In this document: in pieces, positions 6,408-7,294 of the stretch
Numbering within the stretch: the stretch's first letter is position 1
Layout: each line of letters begins with the position of its first letter
NCBI GenBank assembly: GCA_020201445.1
Contig: JAIVGU010000099.1
Span: forward strand, 1-7,294
Direction of reading: 5' to 3'
Source: Halobacteriales archaeon
GTDB lineage: Archaea; Thermoplasmatota; E2; JACPAO01; JAHFTW01
Length of the DNA: 7,294 nucleotides
The notes under the pieces: generated by a model
Told to the model about the DNA's origin: nothing
What the model saw: only the letters and a program-made list of their open reading frames with translations
Databases searched by the model: none
Program-made: the position numbers and the translations under genes

Positions 6408-6417
6408 GTATTTACTG
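6408..6417. promoter_or_regulatory. Shared AT-rich box between divergent genes
   Basis: GGTATTTACT on the plus strand reads AGTAAATACC on the minus strand. On the minus strand TAAATA lies at -28 to -23 of ATG 6387, the expected position for an archaeal TATA box. On the plus strand the same box would start a transcript near 6435-6440, giving a leader of ~70 bases before the PF04120 start at 6507. It is the only AT-rich block in the intergenic region, so both genes may depend on it. Confidence 0.45.
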
Positions 6418-6498
6418 CGGGGAGCGGCACGAACATGTTCCCGGCCCCGCGGCGGTCCGCCACTCCTGCCCCGCAAGTCTTGAGCCGCCGGGGTGGAT

Positions 6499-6505
6499 GG
6501 AGGTG
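6499..6505 (+). promoter_or_regulatory. Strong Shine-Dalgarno of the PF04120 gene
   Basis: GGAGGTG, a seven-base match to the anti-SD, ends one base before ATG 6507. The spacing is tight, but the site decides for this start over the in-frame ATG 6435, and it shows that this organism uses SD-led as well as leaderless starts. Confidence 0.55.
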
Positions 6506-6506
6506 C

Positions 6507-6890
6507 ATGCGCGAGGGGGTGTTCAGCCGCTTCTCGAAGTGGGCGGCGCGCGCGACGGGCAGCGAGTGGGTCTTCGTGGCGGCCTGCGCGGCCGTCGTGG
6601 CGTGGCTCCTGCTTGGCCCCGCGTTCGGCTTCAGCGACACCTGGCAGCTCACCATCAACACCCTCACCACCATCGTGACGTTCCTCATGGTGTTCGTCAT
6701 CCAGAACACCCAGACGCGCGACATCGAGGCGCTGCACATCAAGGTCGACGAGCTGGTGCGCGCCGTCCCGCAGGCCGCGAACGGCGTCATCGGCCTGGAG
6801 GACCTGCCGGAGCCGGAGCTGCACCGCATCCTGCAGCAGTACGAGGCCATCGCGCGCAAGGCGCGCAGGGAACTGGAGCGCCGCCGCTGA
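6507..6890 (+). CDS. Low-affinity iron permease family membrane protein (PF04120)
   Basis: A 127-residue membrane protein, the usual length of this family. Family features: FSRFSKWAARATGSEWVF at residues ~6-23, a first membrane helix (~22-42), the conserved GFSDTWQLTINTLTTIVTFLMVFVIQNTQTRDIEALHIKVDELVRA (47-92) that includes the second helix and the signature QNTQ-RD, and a C-terminal helix (LHRILQQYEAIARKARRELERR). The family name comes from a fungal iron transporter; in prokaryotes iron transport by these short proteins is not established, so the substrate is left open. The start is set by GGAGGTG before ATG 6507 and by family alignment; ATG 6435 would add 24 residues. It diverges from the 70-residue orphan gene. 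Confidence 0.9.
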   Translation: MREGVFSRFSKWAARATGSEWVFVAACAAVVAWLLLGPAFGFSDTWQLTINTLTTIVTFLMVFVIQNTQTRDIEALHIKVDELVRAVPQAANGVIGLEDLPEPELHRILQQYEAIARKARRELERRR

Positions 6891-6900
6891 CCGCCCTTGA

Positions 6901-6961
6901 AACCACGAATTTCACGAATTGCACGAAGGGGCGTTTCGTGAACTTCGTGCAATTCGTGGTT
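6901..6961. repeat. Palindrome built from six 9-base repeats
   Basis: Three units with CACGAA heads every nine bases (starting 6904, 6913, 6922; spacers TTT, TTG) are followed after a 7-base loop (GGGGCGT, 6928-6934) by three inverted TTCGTG units, also every nine bases (6935, 6944, 6953). The arms can pair along ~26 bases with small spacer mismatches. The right arm (19 bases, 6943-6961) is an exact inverse of a contracted left arm lacking one 9-base unit. It begins 11 bases after the PF04120 stop and lies before the aminopeptidase gene. It could be a terminator, a multi-site operator or a dispersed repeat. Confidence 0.75.
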
Positions 6962-7021
6962 CGGTTGGGGCAGTTAGCGCGGGCGGGAACGCTCAAGGGC
7001 ACCACGGCCATCGGGGCTTGC

Positions 7022-7294
7022 TTGACCGCGAGCACCTCCGGGCACCGCCTGCCGCGCACCGTCCGCCCCGTCCGCTACGACCTGCACCTCGACGTCGACC
7101 CCGCGCGCCCGGAGTTCGGCGGCACGCTCGCGCTCGCCGTCGAGGTCGTCGAGCCGGTGCGCGAGGTGCGCCTGCACGCCAAGCGGCTCAAGCTCGCCTC
7201 CGCCGCCATCGAGCAGGACGGGCTGTCGCAGCCGCTCGAGGTCCTGGTGGACGAGGCGCGCGAGGAGGCCACGCTGCGCGCCCCCGCCCCGTTC
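7022..7294 (+). CDS. M1 family aminopeptidase, N-terminal fragment
   Basis: The first ~91 residues of a gluzincin aminopeptidase of the M1 family (the tricorn-interacting factor / ERAP / puromycin-sensitive group), which removes N-terminal residues from peptides. The N-terminal beta domain is recognised by HRLPRTVRPVRYDLHLDVDP (residues 8-27) followed by EFGGTLALAVEVVEPVREVRLHAKRLKL. The GAMEN and HEXXH motifs that would confirm activity lie beyond the right edge. The start is uncertain: no ATG or in-frame stop occurs upstream for over 100 bases. TTG 7022 places the conserved HRLPRTV seven residues in, as is usual; TTG 6965 or a GTG within the palindrome at 6956 are alternatives. No SD is convincing. 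Confidence 0.85.
   Translation, partial: MTASTSGHRLPRTVRPVRYDLHLDVDPARPEFGGTLALAVEVVEPVREVRLHAKRLKLASAAIEQDGLSQPLEVLVDEAREEATLRAPAPF

Overview
This is a strongly GC-rich window in which almost every third codon position is G or C, coding on both strands. The best reading is a high-GC archaeon, probably a Thermoplasmatota-like lineage known mainly from soil or sediment metagenomes. The support is a tandem winged-helix regulator of archaeal type (PGIHFR... helix), AT-rich TATA-like boxes about 21-30 bases upstream of start codons that lack Shine-Dalgarno sequences (leaderless geometry), and a secreted protein ending in a hydrophobic helix plus Arg cluster. UvrB and the PF04120 membrane protein are bacterial-type families also found in archaea. 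The lineage is an inference.

Layout. Positions 1-1419 (+) hold the C-terminal two thirds of UvrB; its first 75 bases carry two in-frame stops at conserved codons. RNase HI (1444-1845, +), a single-domain Rcp-like response regulator (2012-2395, +) and a two-helix membrane protein (2467-2955, +) follow. A 643-base stretch without a credible gene (2956-3598) separates this rightward block from leftward genes. It contains the most interesting object in the window: two copies, in opposite orientation, of a ~150-base unit that folds the same way in both copies while its paired bases have changed in a compensated manner.

From 5310 down to 3599 runs a leftward operon: a secreted surface protein, a tandem winged-helix regulator coupled to it by an ATGA overlap, and a 62-residue two-helix protein. 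A second leftward pair (6084-5468) encodes a small domain protein with a possible ubiquitin-like fold and, through a TGATG overlap, a 58-residue acidic protein. A 70-residue leftward orphan (6387-6175) diverges from a rightward PF04120 'low-affinity iron permease' family gene (6507-6890), and both may use one AT-rich box. After a palindrome of six 9-base repeats (6901-6961), an M1 aminopeptidase gene begins and runs off the right edge.

No tRNA, rRNA, CRISPR array or recognisable transposase was seen. The genes do not form one pathway: there is DNA repair and RNA:DNA hybrid removal on the left, surface and regulatory functions in the middle, and membrane and peptidase functions on the right.
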